Assembly (NCBI RefSeq): GCF_029285175.1
Contig: NZ_JABEDH010000001.1
Coordinates: 1,488,001-1,552,000, forward strand
Source: Sulfitobacter sp. M05
GTDB lineage: Bacteria > Pseudomonadota > Alphaproteobacteria > Rhodobacterales > Rhodobacteraceae
Length of the DNA stretch: 64,000 bases
Direction: 5' to 3'
A model generated the notes under the pieces. That model was not told where the DNA came from, searched no databases, and saw nothing but the letters and a program-made list of their open reading frames with translations. Made by a program: the position numbers and the translations under genes. The first letter of the stretch is position 1; each line of letters opens with the position of its first letter. Below, in pieces: positions 7,519 through 16,074 of the stretch.

Positions 7519-8811
7519 ATGCGCTACATGGCAACTTACGACCTTATGGAAACGGTACGGAACACGAACCAATGGATGGGTGCTTCAGCGCTAGCCATGG
7601 CATCATACCCTGCTTTCGCTATGTTTCCAAACCCCGCGCTTGAATGGATGGCCGCCTGGGGCGAAGTTACGGAACGTAGTTTCTCGCGCATGGTGACAAA
7701 ACCCGATTGGAACATCCCGCCCTTCGTAGGAGCAAATGGTCAAGACCGTATCGTTGTCGAAGAAATTGTCGTGAAGAAAGATTTCGGCGACCTGCTGCAT
7801 TTCCGCGTACAGGGCCGCACGGAACCGAAACGCAAGGTTCTGCTGGTCGCCCCGATGTCCGGCCATTACGCGACATTGCTACGCTCGACGGTAATTTCGC
7901 TGCTGCCTGATTGCGACCTATATATTACGGACTGGCACAATGCTCGCGACATTCCGGTCAGCGCCGGCAAGTTCGATATCGAGGATTACACGCTTTACCT
8001 CGTCGACTTCATGCGCGAACTGGGCCCGGACACCCATGTCATTGCCGTGTGTCAACCGGCCCCGCTGACATTGGCTGCAACCGCCTATCTGGCCGAAGAA
8101 GACCCCGCAGCCCAGCCACGCACCCTGACCTTGATCGGCGGGCCAATTGACCCCTCCGCCGCGCCCACGGATGTGACCGATTTCGGCCATTCCGTCACCA
8201 TGGGCCAGCTGGAAGAAATGATGATCCAGCGTGTGGGCTTTAAATATGCGGGCGTCGGCCGCATGGTCTATCCCGGCCTGTTGCAGTTGAACTCCTTTAT
8301 TTCAATGAATGCTGAAACCCATATGAAGGCGTTTCAGGACCAGATCGGCAATGTGATGCGCGGCGAAGCGCACGAGCATGACAAGCACAATAAGTTCTAT
8401 GATGAATATCTGGCAGTGATGGACATGCCGGCGGAATTCTATCTGTCCACAGTCGACCGGGTTTTCAAAGAGGGCGAGATTGCCAAAAATCAATTCACCG
8501 TCGCGGGTCGGCATGTGGACATCGGCAAGATCACAACCGTTGCGGTCAAGACCGTGGAAGGCTCCAAGGATGATATCTCGGCACCCGGCCAATGTGTCGC
8601 GGCACTTGACCTGCTGACGGGGCTGCCAGACGAAAAGAAGGCCAGCCATCTGGAAGACGGCGCTGGCCACTATGGCATCTTTGCCGGCAAGAGCTGGCGC
8701 AAGAATATCCGCCCTCTGGTGCTGGATTTCATTGACGCCCATTGCGAAAAGGCGATGCCGCCCGCCTCTAACAAGAACACCAAAGCGTCCAAAAACAAAA
8801 AGTCGGCCTAG
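7519..8811 (+). CDS. phaZ: Intracellular polyhydroxyalkanoate depolymerase PhaZ
   Basis: 430 residues. The nucleophile elbow is VCQPA with Cys178 in place of the usual lipase Ser, the hallmark of intracellular (native-granule) PHA depolymerases such as R. eutropha PhaZ1. A C-terminal acid/His pair is expected around the GHYGIFAG segment (residues ~384-391). No signal peptide is present. The tail is Lys/Asn/Ser-rich. A strong site (AAAAGGAG) precedes the ATG. It is divergent from phaC and shares its 104-bp promoter spacer, so synthesis and mobilisation are under one regulatory region. Confidence 0.94.
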   Translation: MRYMATYDLMETVRNTNQWMGASALAMASYPAFAMFPNPALEWMAAWGEVTERSFSRMVTKPDWNIPPFVGANGQDRIVVEEIVVKKDFGDLLHFRVQGRTEPKRKVLLVAPMSGHYATLLRSTVISLLPDCDLYITDWHNARDIPVSAGKFDIEDYTLYLVDFMRELGPDTHVIAVCQPAPLTLAATAYLAEEDPAAQPRTLTLIGGPIDPSAAPTDVTDFGHSVTMGQLEEMMIQRVGFKYAGVGRMVYPGLLQLNSFISMNAETHMKAFQDQIGNVMRGEAHEHDKHNKFYDEYLAVMDMPAEFYLSTVDRVFKEGEIAKNQFTVAGRHVDIGKITTVAVKTVEGSKDDISAPGQCVAALDLLTGLPDEKKASHLEDGAGHYGIFAGKSWRKNIRPLVLDFIDAHCEKAMPPASNKNTKASKNKKSA

Positions 8812-8820
8812 GAAATGGTC

Positions 8821-9390
8821 ATGGTCCCTTTCTCCTGTCGCTGCGGCACCGTGAAAGGGACCTTGGCAGATATTGGATGGGGCAATCACGCCCGTTGTTT
8901 CTGCCGTTCCTGTCGCGCGGCGGACATCCATACTGGCGCGGTTGATCCCGGCGACGACGGGGTCACGCTGTACCAGACCACACCGGACAAAATCAGTTTT
9001 CAATCAGGTCAGGACCAGCTGAAGGTGTTTTCCTTTGGTCCCAAAAACCTGCTGCGCTGGCAGGCATCCTGCTGCGGTGCCCTGATGTTCAACACCCTGC
9101 GCGCGCCCGGCATTCCCTTTGCGGCCCTACGCACCGATCGCATCGCTGACACCAGCGCGTTGGGCCCTATTGCTTCACGGGGTTTTATCCCGATGCAAGG
9201 CGGCAAACATCGTCACGTGGGGGCCGGTCAGATGGCTTTGGGCATGTTATGGCGGGCGTTGGTCGGGCGCATAAACGGGCGCTGGAAACAGACACCGTTC
9301 TTTAACACTGACACATCAGCGCCGGTAACCGATGTGCAGGTCTTACCAAAAGGTGAGCGCGACAGACTCATCGCGCAAAGCGCCCAGTAA
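8821..9390 (+). CDS. GFA/CENP-V-like zinc-binding protein (DUF6151 type)
   Basis: About 189 residues; the ATG at 8821 is preferred over 8815 because AGGAA then sits at a proper distance. The N terminus carries paired cysteines (SCRCG, then RCFCRSCRAA) and a later SCCG, matching the zinc-binding beta fold of glutathione-dependent formaldehyde-activating-like proteins. Family members bind zinc and are often of unknown activity. It begins 9 nt after phaZ and is probably read from the same transcript, but no role in PHA turnover can be read from the sequence. Confidence 0.65.
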   Translation: MVPFSCRCGTVKGTLADIGWGNHARCFCRSCRAADIHTGAVDPGDDGVTLYQTTPDKISFQSGQDQLKVFSFGPKNLLRWQASCCGALMFNTLRAPGIPFAALRTDRIADTSALGPIASRGFIPMQGGKHRHVGAGQMALGMLWRALVGRINGRWKQTPFFNTDTSAPVTDVQVLPKGERDRLIAQSAQ

Positions 9391-9429
9391 AGCGGGCTCT
9401 CGAAACACCTGCGGCAGGAAAATTAACCT

Positions 9430-9464
9430 AAAATATCCCGCCTTTAACCTGAAGCATTTCGTCT
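9430..9464. repeat. Dispersed intergenic repeat, copy 1
   Basis: Lies in the 131-bp convergent spacer between the GFA-like gene and the alpha/beta hydrolase gene. By hand alignment it matches 35719-35753 at about 29 of 35 positions. Its core is CCTTTAACCTGAAGCATTTC. It also holds TTAACCT in direct repeat. Confidence 0.55.
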
Positions 9465-9521
9465 CGGCGACATCTCTTTAGACAGGGTGTTTCCGAAAAC
9501 GCCAGAGCCACGCGCAAAGGA

Positions 9522-10235
9522 TTATTGCAAGACCAAGGGTTGGCGCATCCAGTTGCGCAGGGCCGCAGTTGTTTCGTCCGGTTTTTCCAGCGTCGGCAGG
9601 TGTCCCGCATCCGGTATCACCACCAGTTCCGCATATGGGATCAGCTCTGCCATGAAACTATGTCGCTTCACCGGACACAGCTGGTCATGTTCCCCACATA
9701 GAACCAGCGCCGGTGTGCGGCATTTGCGCAGAACCGCCTGCTGGTCACGCCGCCGCTGCAATGCACGGGATTGGCGGATGAACACCTCCGGCCCCAGTGT
9801 CTCGGCCATATCCATCACCAGATCCATCACCTCGGCACGGTAAGGACCGGGGGCCAGATATTTCGGAGCCATTTCATCGCGTATCACCTCAAGCATCCGC
9901 CCGGATCGGACCTTGACGATCTGCGGCTCACGATTGGCCGCCACAACCGGCGTTTCTGCCAAAGGGTTGGTGTCCAACAGGGCAATCCGCGAAACCCGGT
10001 CCGGCGCACGGCGCAAAAGTTCCATTGCCACAATGCCGCCCATGCTTAACCCGGCAAGGGCAAAGCGTTTGGGCAAGAGATCCAGCAACCCTGATGCAAT
10101 CTCTTCGATGCGTTCGCCCTGTGTCACCGGTGCCACCATTACTGCCATATCGGCAGACAGTTCAGCGATTTGCGGGCCGAACAGACGTGCATCACACATC
10201 ATGCCCGGCAAGAGGACCAAGGGTTCAGGCGTCAT
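9522..10235 (-). CDS. Alpha/beta hydrolase
   Basis: 237 residues from the ATG at 10235; a 32-residue upstream extension overlaps the neighbouring gene and looks non-coding. Features: LLPGMMCDARLF near the N terminus (oxyanion loop), nucleophile elbow GLSMGG (Ser), acid segment VLCGEHDQLCPV, and the final His in GHLPTLEKP. It is cytoplasmic by the lack of a signal peptide. It could be an esterase, a lactonase or a cofactor-independent haloperoxidase-like protein; the substrate is unknown. Same strand as the M15-like and VOC genes upstream. Confidence 0.8.
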   Translation of the reverse strand: MTPEPLVLLPGMMCDARLFGPQIAELSADMAVMVAPVTQGERIEEIASGLLDLLPKRFALAGLSMGGIVAMELLRRAPDRVSRIALLDTNPLAETPVVAANREPQIVKVRSGRMLEVIRDEMAPKYLAPGPYRAEVMDLVMDMAETLGPEVFIRQSRALQRRRDQQAVLRKCRTPALVLCGEHDQLCPVKRHSFMAELIPYAELVVIPDAGHLPTLEKPDETTAALRNWMRQPLVLQ

Positions 10236-10296
10236 GTACTGCTCGTTGAAAATGCATTGGGTATTGGCTCCGCAGAGATCGGTCGTCGCCCGCTGT

Positions 10297-10962
10297 TTAC
10301 CGCGAACTTGGCGCAGCATACGCTGAGGCAAGCGGCGGCCTCAACCCCCGAAACGGCGGGAAATCCGCATATCGCTGCTGGCGCTGCTCAGCTGTTTCGC
10401 CCGCTATTGCCCCGGGTCGCAACAACATGCCCTTTGGCGCAATATAGCTGGAAATCGTGCGCTGCGGATCGGGACGCCAGACCAGATTAAGCGCGGCAAG
10501 CTTGGGGAAAAACCACATTTCCGAATAGGGCAAATGATCATGGAGCCACCATGCAAGGTCCCGCCAGTCCCGCCCCTGTTGGTATTGATCGGCAAACCAC
10601 GGCACCACAATGGTGGCACCAGCAACGGCCTGCTTGCCGGTGCCCCAATCCCAGATATGGCATTCCATTGGGTTGTCATTACGTGCGCAGTTCAACTTGT
10701 TCTCGTTGCCGAATTGGTTCAGCGCCGGCGATCGGTAGCCCGAGCGCAGGGCGATGCGGCCAAAGGTCTCTTCCAGCGGATCAAGCAAGCTGGTGCAAAA
10801 GGCGCGGCCATTCTCCAGCACCAGATCGGGGTTTTCGGGAATGTTCGGGATGCCATGGAACGCCGAAATCTCGGAAAACATGAAATCCCGCATGAAAAAA
10901 TACTGGGACAGACGTTGCCGGCCAAAGGTCTCAAGGCTCCACATGCTGGCCGGTTTGCGCAT
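10297..10962 (-). CDS. Peptidase M15-like (D-Ala-D-Ala carboxypeptidase fold) protein, uncharacterised
   Basis: 221 residues. The segment IALRSGYRSPALN, with a His ~20 residues later (MECHIWDWG), resembles the M15/VanY-type zinc peptidase core SGYRSPxxN. I do not see a clean second HxH zinc site, so activity is uncertain. There is no signal peptide, which is odd for a cell-wall enzyme. Its ATG overlaps the TGA of the upstream VOC gene by one base (TGATG), so translation is coupled. The C terminus is Arg/Gln-rich. Confidence 0.6.
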   Translation of the reverse strand: MRKPASMWSLETFGRQRLSQYFFMRDFMFSEISAFHGIPNIPENPDLVLENGRAFCTSLLDPLEETFGRIALRSGYRSPALNQFGNENKLNCARNDNPMECHIWDWGTGKQAVAGATIVVPWFADQYQQGRDWRDLAWWLHDHLPYSEMWFFPKLAALNLVWRPDPQRTISSYIAPKGMLLRPGAIAGETAEQRQQRYADFPPFRGLRPPLASAYAAPSSR

Positions 10963-11390
10963 CAGCCGAAACCGTTCCAGCGAAACGCACCATCATCGCG
11001 CAATGGCGAAAACGGATTATGCGCCACCTCCCAAATGTGCCCTTCGGGATCTTGGAAATAGCCGTGATGCCCGCCCCAAAATACATCCGCCGCCGGCTTC
11101 AGTATGGTCGCACCTGCCGCCTTGGCCGCCTCCAGAACCACAGCCACCTCAGTTTTTTCAGCAACGTTATGGCCAAGGGTCAACGCCCCTTGGCCCAGTT
11201 TGTTCACATCAAGGCCAATATCTTCGGCCAGCTTTTCAACCGGATAGAGCCCCAGGGTCTGGCCAATCAGATCATAGGCAATCACACCGTCCTGCGTATC
11301 CACCCTGTGCCAGCCAAGCGCATCGTAGAACGCAGACATCACCGCTATGTCCCGCACGCCAAGCGTGATCAGTGAAACTCTCTGTTGCAT
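10962..11390 (-). CDS. VOC family protein (glyoxalase/dioxygenase superfamily)
   Basis: 142 residues, two beta-alpha-beta-beta-beta modules of the vicinal oxygen chelate fold: RVSLITLGVRDIAVMSAFYD at the start and the C-terminal DPEGHIWEVAHNPF, whose Glu is the usual metal ligand. Members include glyoxalases, fosfomycin-resistance enzymes and extradiol dioxygenases; nothing here decides between them. GGGAG precedes the ATG by 7 nt. First gene of a short minus-strand run with the M15-like protein. Confidence 0.8.
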   Translation of the reverse strand: MQQRVSLITLGVRDIAVMSAFYDALGWHRVDTQDGVIAYDLIGQTLGLYPVEKLAEDIGLDVNKLGQGALTLGHNVAEKTEVAVVLEAAKAAGATILKPAADVFWGGHHGYFQDPEGHIWEVAHNPFSPLRDDGAFRWNGFG

Positions 11391-11415
11391 CCCAGCGCTC
11401 CCTTATCCAATCCAA

Positions 11416-12168
11416 TCAATTCTCTGCACCCAGAACCTCGTGCAGCGCCTGCGTGATCATTCCCAGACAGGGACCGTCGGAAAACCGATGATCCGCATCC
11501 TTGACCAAACGCAGCTGCATGTCCGGACCGCCCGCATGTTCAAGCAAGCGCACCGCCGTCGTGACACTTACCGCCGTATCAGCCGTGCCTTGCAGGAACC
11601 GCACAGGAAATGGCAAATCCAGCGGCGCGCGCAACACCAACTGATCGCGCCCGTCTTCGATCATCCGCTTGGTGATGATGTAAGGTTCCATATAGTCGGA
11701 AGGCAGTTCGACATGGCCGACCGTGTTTAGCGTCTGCTTTTGCGCATCGGTAAAACCGGCCCAATATCCATCTTCTGTGAAATCAGGCGCAGCCGCGATG
11801 GTGACCAATCCCGCCACCCGCTCGGGCTGGGAACGCGCCAGCAATAACGCCTGCCAGCCCCCCATGGACGACCCGACAGGCAGGATCGCCCCGTCGGTCA
11901 GCGCGGCGACCGCTTCGGCGGTGTCTTCGGCCCAGTCGCCAATACACCCATCAGTGAATTCGCCCGATGATTCGCCATGCCCGGAATAGTCAAAACGCAG
12001 GAATGCGCGCCCTTCGGCACGGGCCCATTCCTCCAGAAACACCGCCTTGGTGCCCTGCATGTCGGATTTTAACCCGCCCAGAAACACAACCCACGGCCCT
12101 TGCCCTTCGATGCGATGATACGCAATCTTGCGGCCCTGTTTTGTTGACAAAAATGATGGTTCGGCCAC
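11416..12168 (-). CDS. Alpha/beta hydrolase (ABHD10-like serine hydrolase)
   Basis: 250 residues from a GTG at 12168, chosen because AAGGAG lies just upstream. Features: VVFLGGLKSDMQGTKA (oxyanion region), DYSGHGESSG, nucleophile elbow GSSMGG, acid in LQGTADTAVSV and catalytic His in DADHRFSDG. The architecture resembles the ABHD10/acyl-thioesterase group. Divergent from the ArsR-SRPBCC fusion with a 114-bp spacer carrying a palindrome, so it may share regulation with it. Confidence 0.82.
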   Translation of the reverse strand: MAEPSFLSTKQGRKIAYHRIEGQGPWVVFLGGLKSDMQGTKAVFLEEWARAEGRAFLRFDYSGHGESSGEFTDGCIGDWAEDTAEAVAALTDGAILPVGSSMGGWQALLLARSQPERVAGLVTIAAAPDFTEDGYWAGFTDAQKQTLNTVGHVELPSDYMEPYIITKRMIEDGRDQLVLRAPLDLPFPVRFLQGTADTAVSVTTAVRLLEHAGGPDMQLRLVKDADHRFSDGPCLGMITQALHEVLGAEN

Positions 12169-12247
12169 GGGTGTCTCCTTGGTTTTTTGCAATAATGCGC
12201 CCCGGCCTGCGCAAGTTCAACAGTCAGGTTTTACAAGTGACCATCTT

Positions 12248-12257
12248 GTCACGTGAC
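12248..12257. promoter_or_regulatory. Palindromic candidate operator before the ArsR-SRPBCC gene
   Basis: GTCACGTGAC is a perfect 10-bp palindrome; together with GTGAC at 12237-12241 it gives three GTGAC/GTCAC half sites in 21 bp. It sits in the divergent spacer 26 bp before the ATG at 12283, as expected for an ArsR-type autorepressor. Confidence 0.45.
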
Positions 12258-12282
12258 TAATTATTCACCTATAAGCGATTCC

Positions 12283-13029
12283 ATGGATGCAGTCTTTAAA
12301 GCACTTGCCGATCCGGCCCGCCGCACCCTGCTGGACGCCCTGCGCCAAAAGGACGGCCAAAGCCTGCAAGAGTTAACAGAGCTGCTTGAGATGACTCGGT
12401 TTGGCGTGATGAAGCACCTTGGCGTGCTGGAGGATGCCGGGCTGGTTGTGACCCGAAAAAAGGGCCGGTTCAAATATCACTACCTGAACGCCGTGCCCCT
12501 GCAAGAAACCATTGATCGCTGGATTGAGCCGATGCGCGCAAAACCGGCGGCCCGAGCGGTACTTGACCTGAAAACGACATTGGAAAGGAACCACCTGATG
12601 ACAAAACCTGATTTTGTAATGCAGACATTTATCCGCTGCACCCAAGATGCCCTTTGGGACGCCCTAAGCGACCCCGACAGCATGGCGGCCTATCATTTCA
12701 TGTGCGAGCGCGTCGAAGGCGAAGCCGTCGAGGGCGGTGCGCTGACATGGGTCTTGCCCGACGGCAATAAGATGCTGACCCAGCGCCCCAGCAAAATCGA
12801 GCCCAAGACCCGGATCGAGGCCACCTTTGAACCGCATTTCTTTGGCCCCGACGCCCCTGCCTCGCGGATGGCCTTCATCATTGAGCCACAGGGCGAGGCC
12901 TGCAAGCTGACCATAGAACACTATGATATCCCGGAAGGTCAGGACGGTGTCGCCGAAGGCTGGGCGCGACTGGCGGCCTCGCTCAAGTCATGGCTTGAGA
13001 CCGGCACCGCAATGAAATTCGCGATGTAG
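12283..13029 (+). CDS. ArsR-family HTH fused in frame to an SRPBCC (AHSA1-like) domain
   Basis: 248 residues from the ATG at 12283 (MDAVFKALADPARR, the normal start of ArsR repressors); a GTG at 12253 is in frame but lies on the operator palindrome. Residues ~1-90 are the winged helix (LLEMTRFGVMKHLGVLEDAG); residues ~107-248 are an SRPBCC/AHSA1 domain (IRCTQDALWDALSDPDSM). These are usually two adjacent genes. At the junction there is a strong AAAGGAA (12584-12590) and an in-frame ATG at 12598, which could yield the SRPBCC domain alone (143 residues). Likely a ligand-sensing repressor; ligand unknown. Confidence 0.85.
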   Translation: MDAVFKALADPARRTLLDALRQKDGQSLQELTELLEMTRFGVMKHLGVLEDAGLVVTRKKGRFKYHYLNAVPLQETIDRWIEPMRAKPAARAVLDLKTTLERNHLMTKPDFVMQTFIRCTQDALWDALSDPDSMAAYHFMCERVEGEAVEGGALTWVLPDGNKMLTQRPSKIEPKTRIEATFEPHFFGPDAPASRMAFIIEPQGEACKLTIEHYDIPEGQDGVAEGWARLAASLKSWLETGTAMKFAM

Positions 13030-13040
13030 GGGGCGAACTG

Positions 13041-13466
13041 ATGGAAACTTTTCCGACTGAACTGGGCATACTGACCTGCCTCAGCCTCTTCGCGGCCTCA
13101 ATGTGGATTCCCTATGTTGTAGGGGTGGTTCGCAATCCCCTGCCCGAGGATGCGCCGGATACCTTCCTGCGCCCCGGTGACTTGAACGACCTGCCTGCAT
13201 GGGTCCATCGTGCCCACCGGGCGCACCTCAACCTGCTAGAGCAATTCGTGCCCTTTGCGGTGCTGGTGTTGATCCTTGACCGGATCGACGGTTTCACATC
13301 CTTGACCTATTGGGTCGCGATTGTGTTCTTCTGGGTCCGGATTGCACATGCTGTTGGCATGATCACAGGCAAAGCCAAAATGCCACTGCGCCCAATGCTT
13401 TATAACATTGGCTGGGCCTGTTGCATCCTGCTTGGCTACGCTGTCTTTACCAGCTCAATGGCTTAG
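13041..13466 (+). CDS. MAPEG family membrane protein
   Basis: 141 residues with four hydrophobic segments (about 8-28, 70-85, 90-108 and 118-138) and the MAPEG-type loop RAHRAHLNLLEQFVPF, containing the conserved Asn/Glu region that binds glutathione in eicosanoid/glutathione enzymes. Inner membrane. It begins 11 nt after the ArsR-SRPBCC stop with AGGGGG ahead, so cotranscribed. Its last 4 bases overlap the convergent 13463-13708 gene. Confidence 0.82.
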   Translation: METFPTELGILTCLSLFAASMWIPYVVGVVRNPLPEDAPDTFLRPGDLNDLPAWVHRAHRAHLNLLEQFVPFAVLVLILDRIDGFTSLTYWVAIVFFWVRIAHAVGMITGKAKMPLRPMLYNIGWACCILLGYAVFTSSMA

Positions 13467-13708
13467 CCGCTGATATAGGTCGATGTCTTGGGCCGGTAAA
13501 AGATCTTTTGATCGTGCAGCCGGCCCAGCAATTCCTCACCATCGCGTTGGTCTTGTTCAAGCACGCGAATGGCCTCAATGCCGGCCAGGTCTTCATCGCT
13601 TAACGCACGGCGCATTCTGCATAGTTCGCGACCGCGGGCGCGCAGCGCCTCTTCGATCAGTTCAACATCGTTAATGGTCAACTCGAAAGTGCGGTTATAG
13701 TCTTGCAT
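13463..13708 (-). CDS. Small conserved hypothetical protein
   Basis: 81 residues, highly charged, helical (DVELIEEALRARGRELCRMR), no membrane segment or signal peptide. I do not recognise a named family. Convergent with the MAPEG gene, overlapping it by 4 bases, and divergent from thrS. GGGGATC is a weak ribosome site. Composition is balanced and protein-like, and the codon choice resembles its neighbours, which supports a real gene. Confidence 0.65.
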   Translation of the reverse strand: MQDYNRTFELTINDVELIEEALRARGRELCRMRRALSDEDLAGIEAIRVLEQDQRDGEELLGRLHDQKIFYRPKTSTYISG

Positions 13709-13898
13709 CGGCAGATCCCCATTTCGCTACAGACCAGCGCAGATGCCAGCCCCTACGTCGCAATTAACTTCTTACCTGTCGCAGCGAACACATACCAGCC
13801 CCCTACTTGACCTGACCGGCCAGCCGCGCCAAAAGAGCGCCACACATAACCCGCAACCGGGCGTCTCGTGGGCGCCAAACTGACGAGGAGGCCCTTAG

Positions 13899-15848
13899 AT
13901 GGCTCAAATCTCACTCACCCTTCCCGATGGCAATGCACGACAGTACAACGCAGGAATCACTGCGGGCGAAGTCGCGGCCGATATTTCCAAATCTCTGGGC
14001 AAAAAAGCGATTTCCGCGACAGTGAACGGCGCACATGTTGATCTGGCCTGGCCGATTGAAGAAGATGCCGACATTGCCATCCATACCATGGCCGATGAAG
14101 AACAGGCGAACGAGCTGGTGCGCCACGATCTGGCCCACATCATGGCCCGCGCGGTTCAGGAAATCTGGCCCGATACCAAGGTGACCATCGGTCCGGTGAT
14201 CAAGGACGGCTGGTATTACGACTTCGACCGCACTGAGTCCTTCACCCCCGAAGACCTTGCCACCATCGAGAAAAAGATGAAGGAAATCATCAACAAGCGT
14301 GATGAGGTCCGCACCGAGGTCTGGGACCGTGCCCGTGCCATCAAACATTACCAAGACAATGACGAACCTTATAAGGTCGAATTGATCGAGGCCATTCCGG
14401 GTGACGAGCCGTTGCGCATGTATTGGCACGGTGACTGGCAAGACCTGTGCCGGGGGCCACACCTGCAACACACCGGTCAGGTACCGGGCGACGCCTTCAA
14501 ACTGATGTCCATCGCCGGTGCCTACTGGCGCGGCGACAGTGACCGCGCCATGCTGCAACGCATCTACGGCGTGGCCTTCACCGGCAAAGAAAAACTCAAA
14601 GCGCATCTGAACATGCTGGAAGAAGCCGCCAAGCGCGACCACCGCAAGCTTGGCCGCGAGATGGACCTGTTCCATATGCAGGAAGAAGCCCCCGGTCAGG
14701 TGTTTTGGCACCCGAACGGCTGGACCGTCTATACTGAACTGCAAGACTACATGCGCCGCAAACAACGTGCCGCCGGATATGTTGAGGTCAATACGCCTCA
14801 GGTCGTGGACCGCAAACTCTGGGAAGCATCTGGCCACTGGGACAAGTATCAAGAGCATATGTTCATCGTTGAGGTCGACGAAGATCATGCGCGGGAAAAA
14901 GCGGTTAACGCGCTGAAACCGATGAACTGCCCCTGTCACGTCCAGATTTTCAACCAAGGCATGAAGTCCTACCGTGACCTGCCCCTGCGCATGGCTGAAT
15001 TCGGCTCCTGCAACCGTTACGAGCCGTCAGGCGCCCTGCACGGAATCATGCGCGTGCGCGGTTTTACCCAAGACGACGGACACATCTTTTGCCGCGAAGA
15101 CCAAATCGAAGCGGAATGCGCCGCCTTCATCGACTATCTGGCATCGGTCTACAAAGATCTCGGATTTGAAAAATTCGAAATCATGTTCGCCACCCGCCCT
15201 GAAAAACGTGTCGGGACAGAGGAGTCATGGGATCATGTGGAAAATGCGCTGGAAAACGCCATCAGAGCTGCGGGCCATCCTTATACACTCGACGCGGGTG
15301 AAGGTGCGTTTTACGGCCCCAAACTTGACTTCAAACTAACCGACGCGATTGGGCGCGAATGGCAATGTGGCACGTTTCAGGTAGACCCAAACCTGCCCGA
15401 ACGCCTTGGCGCATCCTACATCGGTGAAGATGGAAGCAAACATCGCCCCTACATGCTACACCGCGCCTGCCTTGGATCATTTGAGCGATTCATTGGCATG
15501 TTGATCGAAAATTCCGCAGGCAAACTGCCCTTCTGGCTCGCCCCGCGTCAGGTTGTTGTCGCCTCCATCACCTCCGAAGCGGATGAGTACGTCTTGGAAG
15601 TTGTCGAAACCCTGAAAGCCGAAGGCGTGCGCGCCGAAGCCGATATGCGCAATGAAAAGATCAACTACAAGGTCCGTGAACATTCCGTTGGCAAGGTGCC
15701 GGTGATCCTCGCCGTAGGTGGCCGCGAGGTTGAGGAAAAGACTGTTTCCGTGCGTCGTTTGGGGCAAAAACAGACTTCGGTGCAGGCCTTGAGCGCCGTT
15801 GCGCAAGAACTGGCCGTCGAAGCCACCCCACCCGATCTGCGGGCATAA
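13899..15848 (+). CDS. thrS: Threonyl-tRNA synthetase
   Basis: 649 residues, standard bacterial length. Order: TGS domain (1-60), editing/SAD domain (about 70-225), class II catalytic core (about 245-530) and anticodon-binding domain (about 540-640). The zinc ligands are visible at Cys344 (MNCPCH), His395 (DDGHIFC) and a His in the HRPYMLHRA segment. It charges tRNA-Thr in the cytoplasm. GAGGAG lies ahead of the ATG. The 190-bp leader shows no obvious attenuator or T-box. A strong hairpin follows the stop. Confidence 0.98.
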   Translation: MAQISLTLPDGNARQYNAGITAGEVAADISKSLGKKAISATVNGAHVDLAWPIEEDADIAIHTMADEEQANELVRHDLAHIMARAVQEIWPDTKVTIGPVIKDGWYYDFDRTESFTPEDLATIEKKMKEIINKRDEVRTEVWDRARAIKHYQDNDEPYKVELIEAIPGDEPLRMYWHGDWQDLCRGPHLQHTGQVPGDAFKLMSIAGAYWRGDSDRAMLQRIYGVAFTGKEKLKAHLNMLEEAAKRDHRKLGREMDLFHMQEEAPGQVFWHPNGWTVYTELQDYMRRKQRAAGYVEVNTPQVVDRKLWEASGHWDKYQEHMFIVEVDEDHAREKAVNALKPMNCPCHVQIFNQGMKSYRDLPLRMAEFGSCNRYEPSGALHGIMRVRGFTQDDGHIFCREDQIEAECAAFIDYLASVYKDLGFEKFEIMFATRPEKRVGTEESWDHVENALENAIRAAGHPYTLDAGEGAFYGPKLDFKLTDAIGREWQCGTFQVDPNLPERLGASYIGEDGSKHRPYMLHRACLGSFERFIGMLIENSAGKLPFWLAPRQVVVASITSEADEYVLEVVETLKAEGVRAEADMRNEKINYKVREHSVGKVPVILAVGGREVEEKTVSVRRLGQKQTSVQALSAVAQELAVEATPPDLRA

Positions 15849-15868
15849 CGAGTCTGTAACATTCCTCC

Positions 15869-15901
15869 GGGGGCCGGCAAGCCACAACCTTGCCGGCCCC
15901 C
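15869..15901 (+). terminator. Strong hairpin after thrS
   Basis: A perfect 13-bp stem (15869-15881 with 15889-15901, GGGGGCCGGCAAG arm) and a 7-nt loop, 20 nt after the thrS stop. No T tract follows on the plus strand, so it may end transcription inefficiently or protect the thrS 3' end, separating it from the bufferin operon. Confidence 0.6.
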
Positions 15902-15905
15902 AAAA

Positions 15906-15962
15906 ACTGTAACAAAACGTGACAGTTGCAGCAAATTCCCGTAATATTAGCAATAATTCGGG
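15906..15962. promoter_or_regulatory. Two dyads in the promoter region of the bufferin operon
   Basis: Dyad 1: ACTGTAAC (15906-15913) and GTGACAGT (15919-15926), 7 of 8 pairs. Dyad 2: CCCGTAATATT (15938-15948) with AATAATTCGGG (15952-15962), 9 of 11 pairs. Both lie 113-169 bp before bufA. Either could bind a regulator or overlap the promoter; the regulator is not identifiable. Confidence 0.4.
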
Positions 15963-16074
15963 CAAAATCCCTGACAGGATCGTGACACACTGGCTCGTGA
16001 ATGGATTTATGATCCAGCGGGTGCTTTAGTGTTCCCATCACCACGTGACCCGAATGAACAAAAAGGAAGATCAC

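Noticed and set aside
13911..14957. Long open frame (348 codons) on the minus strand inside thrS
   Set aside because: Opposite-strand shadow of an unmistakable ThrS; Val/His-rich composition without domain motifs or ribosome site. The same holds for the plus-strand frames opposite scpA (37583-38671), pccB (45970-47103) and the epimerase gene (3024-3896).
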